A stretch of DNA of 64,000 bases. Origin: an uncultured Collinsella sp. (GTDB taxonomy: Bacteria > Actinomycetota > Coriobacteriia > Coriobacteriales > Coriobacteriaceae). The position numbers and the translations under genes are program-made. The notes under the pieces are model-generated. The model saw nothing but the letters and a program-made list of their open reading frames with translations. It was not told the origin of the DNA and searched no databases. Shown here piece after piece: positions 43,043 through 51,618 of the stretch. How positions within the stretch are numbered: position 1 is the first letter of the stretch; every line of letters begins with the position of its first letter. The stretch is taken from NCBI GenBank assembly GCA_900549085.1, contig URMO01000003.1, forward strand, positions 10,767-74,766. The letters are read 5' to 3'.

Positions 43043-43939
43043 ATGAAGCTCCAGCAGCTCAGGTATGTCGTCAAAGTTGCCGAATGCGGCAGCATCACCG
43101 AGGCCTCGCGCCGACTCTTTGTGTCGCAGCCTTCGATTACCGCGTCGATCCGCGATCTCGAAAACGAGATGGGTGTGCACATCTTTGAGCGCACCAACAA
43201 GGGCGTCATTGTGTCCGAGGAGGGCGAGACCTTCTTGGGCTACGCGCGACAGGTGCTCGACCAGGCCGATCTGCTCGAAGGCAAGTACAAGGGCGCGTCC
43301 GAGCAGGTGCCGCACTTTAGTGTGAGCTGCCAGCATTATTCCTTTGCCGTTAATGCGTTTGTCGATGTGATCCGTGAGTTCGATGCCGCGCGCTACGACT
43401 TTACCCTGCGCGAGGAGCAAACCCACGAGATTATCGAGGACGTCGCACATATGAAAAGCGAACTGGGCATCCTGTACTTATCCGAGCATAACCGCGAGGT
43501 TATCGAGCGCATGCTCGCCGCCAACGAGCTCGTATTCGAGGGACTCTTCTGCGCCGCGCCGCATGTCTTTGTATGCGCCGACCATCCACTGGCGGACCGT
43601 GCCAGCGTGACGCTCGAGGACTTGGAAGACTACCCGTTCCTGTCCTATGAGCAGGGCAGCTATAACTCGTTCTACTATTCCGAGGAACTGACCTCGACGT
43701 TTGAGCGCCGCAAGAATATCCGCGTGCGCGACCGTGCGACGCTGTTCAACCTGGCTATGGGCCTTAACGGTTACACGGTGTGTTCGGGTGTGATCAGCCA
43801 TGAACTTAACGGCCCCGGTATTATCTCGATTCCGCTCGATGTGGACGAGTACATGGAGATCGGCATCATTACGCGCAAGAACACGACGCTCACGCGCTAC
43901 GGCCAAGCCTATATCGACGCGATTCGTCAGCATATCTAG
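43043..43939 (+). CDS. LysR family transcriptional regulator
   Basis: 298 residues. HTH VAECGSITEASRRLFVSQPS and ITASIRDLENEMGVHIFERT, then a LysR effector domain. It resembles regulators of sulfur or methionine metabolism in outline, but this is an inference from position: the next gene (44095) is a MetE-like methyltransferase, with a clear LysR-type inverted repeat between. Start with GGGAGG 5 bases upstream. Confidence 0.92.
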   Translation: MKLQQLRYVVKVAECGSITEASRRLFVSQPSITASIRDLENEMGVHIFERTNKGVIVSEEGETFLGYARQVLDQADLLEGKYKGASEQVPHFSVSCQHYSFAVNAFVDVIREFDAARYDFTLREEQTHEIIEDVAHMKSELGILYLSEHNREVIERMLAANELVFEGLFCAAPHVFVCADHPLADRASVTLEDLEDYPFLSYEQGSYNSFYYSEELTSTFERRKNIRVRDRATLFNLAMGLNGYTVCSGVISHELNGPGIISIPLDVDEYMEIGIITRKNTTLTRYGQAYIDAIRQHI

Positions 43940-43986
43940 GCTGCTACATTCTGCACGGGTCAAATCTCTTTATGGCAGTCCAGGCT

Positions 43987-44007
43987 GATATAGGAAACAT
44001 CTATATC
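43987..44007 (+). promoter_or_regulatory. LysR-type operator upstream of the MetE-like gene
   Basis: Perfect inverted repeat GATATAG (43987-43993), 7-base gap, CTATATC (44001-44007), about 88 bases upstream of the 44095 start. The size and symmetry fit a LysR recognition box. A TATAAA-like -10 lies about 8 bases further on. Confidence 0.6.
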
Positions 44008-44094
44008 AAACTGTTATAAACGTATATTTTACGATGGCCATATGAGCGCTCATACTCTGTCCCAGTAAAGCAACCAATGCAAAGGGAGATATCT

Positions 44095-45228
44095 ATGAGC
44101 ACTTCGATTCAACCGAACGCGCCGTTTCGCGCCGATATCGTCGGCAGCTTTCTTCGTCCGCAGGCTGTAAAGGACGCCCGTGCCGCCTACGCCGCGGGTA
44201 CGCTCGATGACGACGGCCTTAAGGCCGTCGAGGATGAGGCCATTCGCGATTTGGTGGCAAAGCAAAAGGCCGCTGGTCTGCAGGTGATTACCGACGGCGA
44301 GTTCCGCCGCAGTTACTGGCACCTCGACTTTATGTGGGGGCTCAACGGCATTGAACGCCGTACCTCGCGTACGGGCTATATGTTCCATGACGAGGAGACC
44401 ACGGCCGATACCGCCGTGGTGACCGGCCCCATCAGCGGCGAGAACCACCCCTTCGTCGAGCACTTTAAGTTTGTCAAGGCACTTGAGGGCGAGGGCCACG
44501 TTGCACGCCAGACCATCCCGGCGCCTATCCAGACGTTCTCTGAGGTCACGCTCGATCGCTGCGACGGCCAGCAGGAGAGCCTGCGCGCTGTCTATAAGAC
44601 CGATGAGGAACTTGCCGACGCCATTGCAGCCGCTTATCGCACGGTAATTGCCGACCTGTACGCTGCAGGCTGCCGCAACATCCAATTTGACGACTGCACC
44701 TGGGGTATCTACTGCGATACCGATTTTGTCGTCAAAACCGGCATGAGCCCGGTCGATCTGCAAAAGGTAAGCGAGCTGGGCGTGGCGCTCAACAACGCCG
44801 CCATCGCGGGCAAGCCCGACGATTTGGTTATCAACACGCACGTATGCCGCGGCAACTACCACTCCACCTATGCTTTTGAGGGTGGCTACGACCCCATCGC
44901 GCCGTACCTGTTCGCAAACGAGGATGTCGACGCATTTTACCTGGAGTTCGATACGCCGCGTGCCGGTGGTTTTGAGCCGCTCAAGTACGTTGCTCCCGGC
45001 AAGAAGGTCGTGTTGGGCCTGGTGACCACCAAGGCCGCTGAGCTTGAGGACGAGGATGCCATCGTCGAGCGTATTCACGAGGCTGCAAAGTATGTTCCGC
45101 TCGAGAACCTGTATCTGTCGCCCCAGTGCGGCTTTGCCAGCTGCGAGATTGGCAACAAGCTGACCGAGGACGAGCAATGGGCAAAGATCGCGCTGGTCAA
45201 GCGTATTGCCGAGCGCGTTTGGAAATAG
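44095..45228 (+). CDS. MetE-like methionine synthase (YxjG/YxjH type)
   Basis: 377 residues, corresponding to the catalytic C-terminal half of cobalamin-independent methionine synthase. Key parts are DIVGSFLRP at the N-terminus, ITDGEFRRSYWHLDFMWG, IQFDDCTWGIY, the zinc ligands in THVCRGNY (His, Cys) and LSPQCGFAS (Cys), and a Glu in YLEFDTPRAG. B. subtilis YxjG/YxjH share this size and take methyl groups for homocysteine. The ATG at 44095 has AGGGAG 6 bases upstream. Probably controlled by the adjacent LysR. Confidence 0.9.
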   Translation: MSTSIQPNAPFRADIVGSFLRPQAVKDARAAYAAGTLDDDGLKAVEDEAIRDLVAKQKAAGLQVITDGEFRRSYWHLDFMWGLNGIERRTSRTGYMFHDEETTADTAVVTGPISGENHPFVEHFKFVKALEGEGHVARQTIPAPIQTFSEVTLDRCDGQQESLRAVYKTDEELADAIAAAYRTVIADLYAAGCRNIQFDDCTWGIYCDTDFVVKTGMSPVDLQKVSELGVALNNAAIAGKPDDLVINTHVCRGNYHSTYAFEGGYDPIAPYLFANEDVDAFYLEFDTPRAGGFEPLKYVAPGKKVVLGLVTTKAAELEDEDAIVERIHEAAKYVPLENLYLSPQCGFASCEIGNKLTEDEQWAKIALVKRIAERVWK

Positions 45229-45350
45229 CGGTAGCGTTTGCAGGTGACGGCGCGTGCGAGACATGGCGTATCGCGTACAATGGTTCGGATCGTATCGTTC
45301 GGGCAGGTTATCCGATATGCCTGATCGCCCTTCCATTCGAAAGGACATCC

Positions 45351-46685
45351 ATGTCCCAATCCTCGACGCCCGCCGTCACCGATGCCATCTACGATGCATC
45401 GTCGCTCGGCCGCCCGCGCATGTTTCTGCTCGGTCTGCAGCATCTATTCGCGATGTTCGGTGCCACGGTGCTCGTACCCGTGCTCACCGGTCTCTCGGTC
45501 TCGACAACACTGCTGTTTGCCGGCCTGGGCACATTGCTCTTCCACTTCCTTTCGCGCGGTAAGGTGCCGGCCTTCCTGGGCTCGTCGTTTGCCTTTATTG
45601 CTGGCTATGCCGCGATTGCGCCCAACGGCGAGGCCGAGCTTTTGCCTTACGCTTGCCTGGGCGTAGCCTGCGCCGGCCTGCTCTATCCGGTGCTGGCGGC
45701 GCTCTTCCGCGCGTTTGGCGCCAAGCGCGTTATGCGCTTCTTTCCGCCGGTGGTGACCGGCCCCATCGTCATTTCCATTGGTCTAATCTTGGCAAGCTCT
45801 GCCATCGCCAACTGCCAGACCAACTGGCTTGTTGCCGTTGTCGCCGTGGCCGTCATCGTCATCTGCAATATCTGGGGCCGTGGCATGGTTAAGATCGTGC
45901 CGATTTTGCTGGGTGTTGTGGTGAGCTATGCCGTTGCGACTGCGCTGGGCGAGGTTGATTTCTCGGGCGTTGCCGCCGCGCCGTGGGTCGGTCTTCCCAT
46001 CGTGTGGGACAACACCGTGTTTGCGCTCTTTGGCCCGCAGTTCGATAGCGGTCTTGCCACGACGGCCATCATCACCATCATGCCGCTGGCTTTCGCGACC
46101 ATGATCGAGCATATCGGTGATATTTCCGCTATTGGCTCCACCTGCGAGCGCAACTACATTGCCGATCCCGGCCTGCATCGCACGCTGCTCGGCGACGGCC
46201 TTGCCACGATCCTGGCTTCGCTCTTTGGCGCTCCGGCCAACACCACGTATGGTGAGAACACCGGCGTGCTCGCCCTGACGCGCGTGTTCGACCCGCGCGT
46301 GATTCGCATTGCCGCGTGCTGCGCCATCGTGCTTTCGTTCTGCCCCAAGTTCGCCGCGGTCATCGCCGCCATGCCGGCATGCGTTATCGGCGGCGTGTCG
46401 CTCGTGCTCTACGGCATGATCAGCGCTGTGGGTGTTCGCAACCTCATCGAAAACCAGGTCGATTTCCAGAACAACCGCAATGTGCTGGTGGCGGCTCTGG
46501 TGCTCGTGCTCTCGCTCGGCATCGCGTACAGCACCGCCGGCGCCATCGTGTTGGAGCTGGGCGGCGTGACAATTTCGCTTTCCGGTCTTGCCGTGGGCTC
46601 GCTGGTGGGCATCGTGCTCAACGCCATTCTGCCCGGTAATGACTTTGAGTTTGATGTCTCCGAGCTTGAGGAGGCTGCTAAGTAG
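45351..46685 (+). CDS. Uracil/xanthine permease (NCS2, UraA-like)
   Basis: 444 residues with about 14 helices. FLLGLQHLFAMFGATVLVP, FLGSSFAFI, IEHIGDISAIG (substrate-binding Glu) and APANTTYGENTGVLALTRV (Glu/Asn motif of UraA) are present; this set is typical of uracil-type NCS2 carriers. Proton-coupled nucleobase import is inferred. The ATG at 45351 has AAAGGA 5 bases upstream. Confidence 0.92.
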   Translation: MSQSSTPAVTDAIYDASSLGRPRMFLLGLQHLFAMFGATVLVPVLTGLSVSTTLLFAGLGTLLFHFLSRGKVPAFLGSSFAFIAGYAAIAPNGEAELLPYACLGVACAGLLYPVLAALFRAFGAKRVMRFFPPVVTGPIVISIGLILASSAIANCQTNWLVAVVAVAVIVICNIWGRGMVKIVPILLGVVVSYAVATALGEVDFSGVAAAPWVGLPIVWDNTVFALFGPQFDSGLATTAIITIMPLAFATMIEHIGDISAIGSTCERNYIADPGLHRTLLGDGLATILASLFGAPANTTYGENTGVLALTRVFDPRVIRIAACCAIVLSFCPKFAAVIAAMPACVIGGVSLVLYGMISAVGVRNLIENQVDFQNNRNVLVAALVLVLSLGIAYSTAGAIVLELGGVTISLSGLAVGSLVGIVLNAILPGNDFEFDVSELEEAAK

Positions 46686-46707
46686 CAGCTGCGTTCAGCT
46701 AAATCAA

Positions 46708-46749
46708 AAAAATGGTGCCCATGCGTATATGCGCGTGGGCACCATTTTT
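46708..46749. terminator. Bidirectional intrinsic terminator
   Basis: AAAAATGGTGCCCA (46708-46721) pairs with TGGGCACCATTTTT (46736-46749). It ends the uracil permease gene and overlaps the stop codon of the convergent esterase gene. Confidence 0.9.
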
Positions 46750-47413
46750 AATGCGTCAGTATCCAGTGGATGCCGCGGGCCATGCGCAAGTCGGTTTGGG
46801 CAAAGTGATTGCCGGGGTTGAGCTCCAGCGTTGTTGGAATGCCGCGCTCGATGAGTAGCTCTTCCATTGCGCGCGTGTCGTCGAGTACGTGTCTCATCAT
46901 GCGGTTGGGCGTCTTGGTTTCTTTTTTGCCGAGTGACAGATAGACAGCTTGTGGGCTGCCGGCAAATGGCGCCGTGCTGGCGCGATCGACATAGTCGGGA
47001 AACCATAGCGACCCCGATGCGCTCGCGATGCGGTCAAAGGCGTCGGTTTGCCAGAGGGACCAGAGCGCGAAGAGGCCCGCGAGCGAGTAGCCGGCAATGC
47101 CGCGCCAGGTGGGCGGCAGTGGGAGCGATAATTCGACCTTTGGGATTATCCGGTTCAGCAGTTCATCGAGAAATCCGGACGCCTGCCCACCAAAAGGTTC
47201 GGCATCGCGTACGGTCCCGTCGCATGCCCAGGGGCTCAGCTCGCGATTCCAATCGAGCCCGCCAATGGCGACGAGGGTGAATGGCGGGCAGCCGAGCTCA
47301 AGACAACGGTTGTAGACCTCGCTGCCGTCGCCCATGACTACGGGGAGGTAGATGACAGGTACGCTTTCCGCATGATTCGAATAGACGGTTATCTGCTTTT
47401 GATGCGCTTCCAT
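46748..47413 (-). CDS. Esterase family alpha/beta hydrolase (Fes/IroE-like)
   Basis: 221 residues. Nucleophile elbow GIAGYSLAGLFALWSL (GxSxG), SASGSLWFPDYV, and a C-terminal GNHFAQTDLRMARGIHWIL with the catalytic His. This set matches the putative esterase family (PF00756) that includes enterobactin esterases. A substrate is not evident; no signal peptide. The ATG at 47413 is chosen because homology begins there. Confidence 0.85.
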   Translation of the reverse strand: MEAHQKQITVYSNHAESVPVIYLPVVMGDGSEVYNRCLELGCPPFTLVAIGGLDWNRELSPWACDGTVRDAEPFGGQASGFLDELLNRIIPKVELSLPLPPTWRGIAGYSLAGLFALWSLWQTDAFDRIASASGSLWFPDYVDRASTAPFAGSPQAVYLSLGKKETKTPNRMMRHVLDDTRAMEELLIERGIPTTLELNPGNHFAQTDLRMARGIHWILTH

Positions 47414-47523
47414 GGCCTGCTTCTCTCGGCGTTGTGATATCGGCAGCCCCAATTGTCGCACGCCAGCGTATGCCGGTTGGGCTAGACCAAAGACAATCTC
47501 GTGCATCCCCTGCGGACGCATAT

Positions 47524-47563
47524 GGAAAACGCCACCGCCGGAGGGGAGCTCGGCGGTGGCGTT
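47524..47563 (-). terminator. Intrinsic terminator of surface protein copy A
   Basis: AACGCCACCGCCG (47528-47540) and CGGCGGTGGCGTT (47551-47563) form a perfect 13-bp stem. On the minus strand it ends in TTTTCC, so it fits the end of the surface protein gene at 47621. Confidence 0.8.
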
Positions 47564-47620
47564 GTTAAACGGTGCTGGGGCTCGGGGCCTTCGCGGGAGC
47601 TGCCATGTGCGCAGAGGCGT

Positions 47621-49294
47621 CTAAGAACGCTTACTGCTCGCCATGGTGCCTGCGGCGATAGCGGCTGTTCCCGCAAGGACGGTTGCCACGATGGCCGCAC
47701 CCGAGGTGTCGCCGGTTGCCGCGAGCACGCCGGTAGTCTTGGCTTTCGTGGTTGAAGCCGCAACGGCCTTGGTCGGCTTTGAGCCCTCAGGCTTGGGGTT
47801 CTGCTTGGACTCCGCGGGCTTGCTTTCTGCGGGCTTGGTCTCGTCGGGCTTGGGGTCTTCCGGCTTGGCTACCTCGGGAGGTGCGATGGTCGTACTTTTG
47901 GCGACTGCTTTGATATAGAGGGAGTCGACCGTGGCGTCGCCCGTGCCGATGGCTTGGCCTGCCTCGTAGATGCCGTCACGGAGCTTGCGATAGTCAATGA
48001 CCTTGCCGCCTTCGGGCGTCTGGATGGCGGCGTTCTCAATCTTGATGGTGCCGATTGTCTTGCCGTCAGCGCTCATGGCACGGGCAAAGATTGCCGCTGT
48101 ATCTCCTTCGGCCGTTACCTTGCTGCGGATGATCGAGATGACTGCGGGTGTGACGCCCTCGCTGGTCTGGGCGATGATGCCGATGTTCTCGCCTTGGGGT
48201 TCGCGCCTCGTCTCGCCATCTTGGTTTTCGCTGTAGGGGATGGGGCCGTCGCCGTTCTCGACATAGCGGGCTATGGCCTTGACAACGGAGTCGCTGATGT
48301 AGATGTGGCCGCCCTTCTCGTTGGGTCGATCGTTTCTGGTGGAGAATGCAGCCGAAACCTCGCCTTCCGCAAACGCGTCCACGGTGGAGCCGTTCTTGAC
48401 GACGATGTCGTCCTGGTAGGTGAAGAGGGCGTTGGCGCCACCGTATCTGCCTTTACTTGCACGGACCGTCACGTTTGCATGATCGAGGGTGATGCCCTTG
48501 TGGGCATAGACGCCATATTCAACACCGTTTACGTTGAGGGAGGCGTTTGTGGCTGCGAGGCTGCCCTTGGCCTCGACGGCAGCATCTTTCTCGGAGCTTG
48601 CCTTGACCTGGCTGCCGTCCGAGATGTTAATATTGCCGCCGCTCCAAAGGGCCTCACCATCGGCTGAGCTTGCCTCGACCGTCCCGCCACCCTTGATGGC
48701 GAGGTTCTTGTCGGCTCCAATACCCTTGTCCTTGGTAGCCCTGGCGGTGACGGCTCCGCTGTCGTCAATCGTGATATTGCCGTTTGCCCTGATGCCATCC
48801 GATGCACCCGCGGCGTTGACGTTGCCCGAACCTTTGATAGCGAGATCACCTCCGGCATTGATGGCATCAAACCCAGTGCTCGTGGCGTTGACGGATCCGG
48901 CTCCGTCGATGTTGATATTACCCGTGGAGAGGATAGCGTCCTCAGTAGATGTCACGCTGAGCGTGCCGCCCTCGTCGCCTTGGATATTGAGCTCGGCATT
49001 CTCGTTAGTGCCATGAAAAACGTTGATGCTTTCGATCCATTCGGCAGTGACGATGTTGGTTCCCGAGTAATTCACGTTGAGCTTGCCTGCGGCCTGGATC
49101 TCGCCGCCGTTATAGTTGTTGAGCTTCAAGTCGTCGGCGCCGTCCCACGACCAGGTACCGGCCTCGTCGCTCGCCGCGGTGTTGTACTTGTTGCCGCCGA
49201 CCTTGACCCATTCCGCTGCGAGCGAGACGCTCGGCATGAGCAGCGAGCTCACCGTGAGCGCGCACACGGCGCCCGCGACGATGCGGCGCGTCAC
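47621..49294 (-). CDS. Beta-helix surface protein with LAATG anchor, copy A (N-terminus frameshifted)
   Basis: 557 residues from a GTG start. N-terminal signal (RRIVAGAVCALTVSSLLMPS, then VSLAA), then about 22-residue repeats rich in G, N, I, D (GNINIDGAGSV, GDLAIKGSGNV, GNITIDDSGAV, KNLAIKGGGTV) as in Cthe_2159-like parallel beta-helix domains, a Pro/Lys-rich spacer (KPEDPKPDETKPAESKPAES), and a sortase signal LAATGD, hydrophobic helix, SSKRS. LAxTG is the class E sortase motif. Compared with copy B, one base is missing near 49343-49352, so the intended N-terminal leader (ATG at 49404) is out of frame. Function unknown; adhesion or glycan binding is inferred. Confidence 0.8.
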   Translation of the reverse strand: MTRRIVAGAVCALTVSSLLMPSVSLAAEWVKVGGNKYNTAASDEAGTWSWDGADDLKLNNYNGGEIQAAGKLNVNYSGTNIVTAEWIESINVFHGTNENAELNIQGDEGGTLSVTSTEDAILSTGNINIDGAGSVNATSTGFDAINAGGDLAIKGSGNVNAAGASDGIRANGNITIDDSGAVTARATKDKGIGADKNLAIKGGGTVEASSADGEALWSGGNINISDGSQVKASSEKDAAVEAKGSLAATNASLNVNGVEYGVYAHKGITLDHANVTVRASKGRYGGANALFTYQDDIVVKNGSTVDAFAEGEVSAAFSTRNDRPNEKGGHIYISDSVVKAIARYVENGDGPIPYSENQDGETRREPQGENIGIIAQTSEGVTPAVISIIRSKVTAEGDTAAIFARAMSADGKTIGTIKIENAAIQTPEGGKVIDYRKLRDGIYEAGQAIGTGDATVDSLYIKAVAKSTTIAPPEVAKPEDPKPDETKPAESKPAESKQNPKPEGSKPTKAVAASTTKAKTTGVLAATGDTSGAAIVATVLAGTAAIAAGTMASSKRS

Positions 49295-49571
49295 GCGGCG
49301 CCAGCTGCCGTGCGCGAGTCCTATGCGACGGCGAACGTCGGGTTCGCAACATGGGTTCCGGCGGTAGTGTCATTGCGTTTGGGGGTCGTGAACAAGGCTG
49401 CCATGGTTGCTCCCGTTCTCATAGGGCCTATACGACTAGATTCAGCGTATCTGCTGGATGTTGCCGGCGGTAGTGCCGTTTGGAGGGCAAAATGGCCAAA
49501 ATGGGGGAGAAATAGGCCGCACGCCGGCGCAGGGACCGGCGCTAAAAGAAAAGCGCGGGGCCGCATGGCGA

Positions 49572-49616
49572 CTACGCTACGAAGAAGTAGACGAGGAAGG
49601 CAAGGGCCGCGATCCA
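49572..49616 (-). pseudogene. Fossil 3' end of the purine permease gene
   Basis: These 45 bases match the last 15 codons of the NCS2 permease gene (51619-51663) with two mismatches and include its stop codon. They encode the same WIAALAFLVYFFVA ending. Adjacent bases 49541-49571 retain half of that gene's terminator. It is thus a relic left by the duplication that produced surface copies A and B. Confidence 0.85.
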
Positions 49617-49638
49617 TCCGTCCCGTGCGAAAAAGTGT

Positions 49639-51411
49639 TTACGAGCGCTTGCGGCTCACCACGGCGCCCGCGGCGATGGCGGCTGTTCCTGCAAGGGCGG
49701 CTGCCACGATGGCTGCGCTCGAGGCGTCGCCGGTTGCCGCGAGCTTGCCGGTGGTCTTGGCTCCCGTGGTTGCAACTGCAACGGCCTTGGTCGTCTTCGT
49801 GCCCTCGGACTTGGAACCCTCGGGCTTGGTCTCGCCGGGCTTTTCCTCGGGTTTGATCTCCTCGGGAGGCACGATGGCCGTGCTCTTGGCGACAGCGGCG
49901 TCATAGGGGGAGTCGATCGCGGCGTCACCCGTGCCGATGGTTTGACCTGCCTCGTAGGAGATGCCGTCGCTGAGCTCTTCCTTGTTGCGATAGTCAATGA
50001 CTTTGCCGCCTGCAGGCGTCTGGATGATGGCGTCCTTGATTTCGATGGTGCCAATCGCCTTGCCGTCCGCGCTCATGGCAAGGGCGAAGATTGCCGCCGT
50101 GTCTCCCTCAGCTGTGACCTTACTGCGGACAATCGAGATGGTCGCGGGCGTGATGCCCTCCTTGGTCCGGGCAAAGATGCCGATGTTCACGCCCCTATGC
50201 TCGGGAATGACCGCGCCGCTTTGGTCGTTGCTGTAGTGGTCGGGGCCGTCGCCGCCGGTCTCGGCATAGCGGGCTATGGCCTTGACAACGGAGTCGCTGA
50301 TGTAGATATGGCCACCCGCTTCGTCGGAGTAGAAATTACTGGTGGAGATTGCAACCGAGAACCTGCCTTCTGCGAGCGCATCCACAGTCGAGCCGTTCTT
50401 GATGACGATGTCGTCCTCATCGGTGAAGAGTGCGCTGACTTCCCCGCCATCTGAGCTTGCGCGGACCGTCACGGTCGCGCCATCGAGCGTGATGCCCTTG
50501 TAGACATAGATGCCATACCCAACGCCACTTGCGTTGAGGGAAGCGTTCGTGACCGTGAGGCTGTTTTTACCGTCGATGGCGGTGTCTTCCTCGGAGCTTG
50601 CCTTGACCTGGCTGCCACCCGAGATCTCGATGTTGCCGTCGGCCCAAATCGCATTGTCTTTGATAGAGCTTGCCTCTACCTTGCCGCCGCCCTTTATGAT
50701 GAGGTTCTCGTTAGCATCGATACCCTGATCCTCGGTGGCCTTGGCGGTGACGGTTCCGCTGTTGTCGATCGTGATGTTGCCGTCGGCCCTGATGCCATCC
50801 GAATCGCCCGTGGCGTTAACGTTTCCCGAGCCCTTGATGGTGACATCGTCCCCGGCATCGATGGCATCGTGCTCGGTGCTCGTGGCGTTGACAGTGCCAG
50901 CGCCGTCGATGTTGATGTTGCCGACGGAAGTGATGGCGTCACGAGAAGATGTCACGTTGAGCGTGCTGGACGCGTCGCCCTGAATATTAAGCTCGGCGTT
51001 CTCGTTCGCGCCATCCTTAACCTTGATGCCGCGGCCGTCGTCGTTAGTGACGGTGTTGTTGCCCTCGTAGCTCACGTTGAGCTTGCCCGCTGCCTCGATC
51101 GCGCCGCCGTCATAGCCGTTGAGCTTCATATCGTCGGCGCCGTCCCAGCTCCAGGTGCCGGCCTCGTCGCCTGCCGCGGTGCCGGCGTTGTACTGGGTAC
51201 CGCCGACGTCCACCCACTCGGCCGCGAGCGAGACGCTCGGCATGAGCAGCGAGCTCACCGTAAGCGCGCATACGGCGCCTACAACGATGCGGCGTGTCAC
51301 GCGGCGCCAGCTGCCGTGTGCGAGCAGCGTGCGACGGCGCACGTCGGGCTCGACAAAATGGGCTCCAGAGGTTTTGTCATTGCGCTTGGGGGTCGTGAAC
51401 AAGGCGGCCAT
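49639..51411 (-). CDS. Beta-helix surface protein with LAATG anchor, copy B
   Basis: 590 residues. A long N-terminus (MAALFTTPKRNDK, then RRRTLLAHGSWRR) leads to the signal helix RIVVGAVCALTVSSLLMPSV, with cleavage expected near SLAA. The body is the same beta-helix repeat array as copy A (GNINIDGAGTVNATSTEHDA, GNITIDNSGTVTAKATEDQG, NLIIKGGGKVEASSIK). The C-terminus has a charged/Pro spacer and the sortase signal LAATGD, a hydrophobic stretch and RKRS. The ATG at 51411 has GGGAG 5 bases upstream. This is the intact member of the pair and likely the ancestral position. Confidence 0.85.
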   Translation of the reverse strand: MAALFTTPKRNDKTSGAHFVEPDVRRRTLLAHGSWRRVTRRIVVGAVCALTVSSLLMPSVSLAAEWVDVGGTQYNAGTAAGDEAGTWSWDGADDMKLNGYDGGAIEAAGKLNVSYEGNNTVTNDDGRGIKVKDGANENAELNIQGDASSTLNVTSSRDAITSVGNINIDGAGTVNATSTEHDAIDAGDDVTIKGSGNVNATGDSDGIRADGNITIDNSGTVTAKATEDQGIDANENLIIKGGGKVEASSIKDNAIWADGNIEISGGSQVKASSEEDTAIDGKNSLTVTNASLNASGVGYGIYVYKGITLDGATVTVRASSDGGEVSALFTDEDDIVIKNGSTVDALAEGRFSVAISTSNFYSDEAGGHIYISDSVVKAIARYAETGGDGPDHYSNDQSGAVIPEHRGVNIGIFARTKEGITPATISIVRSKVTAEGDTAAIFALAMSADGKAIGTIEIKDAIIQTPAGGKVIDYRNKEELSDGISYEAGQTIGTGDAAIDSPYDAAVAKSTAIVPPEEIKPEEKPGETKPEGSKSEGTKTTKAVAVATTGAKTTGKLAATGDASSAAIVAAALAGTAAIAAGAVVSRKRS

Positions 51412-51551
51412 GGTTACTCCCATCCTCATAGGGCCTATGCGATTACGCCCAGCATATCTGCAGGATGTAGCCGGCGGTAGTGCCGTTTGGAGGACAAAAT
51501 GTCCAAAACTTGGGAAGCAATACATCGCGCGTTCGTGCGTCGCCTGGCTTT

Positions 51552-51592
51552 AAAAGAAAAGCGCGGAGCCGCTCGATGCGACTCCGCGCTTT
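51552..51592 (-). terminator. Intrinsic terminator of the purine permease
   Basis: On the minus strand, AAGCGCGGAGTCGC pairs with GCGGCTCCGCGCTT, followed by TTCTTTT. It lies downstream of the NCS2 permease and upstream of surface copy B. Confidence 0.85.
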
Positions 51593-51618
51593 GGTGTTCT
51601 GCTCTGGCAGCTTTGCCG

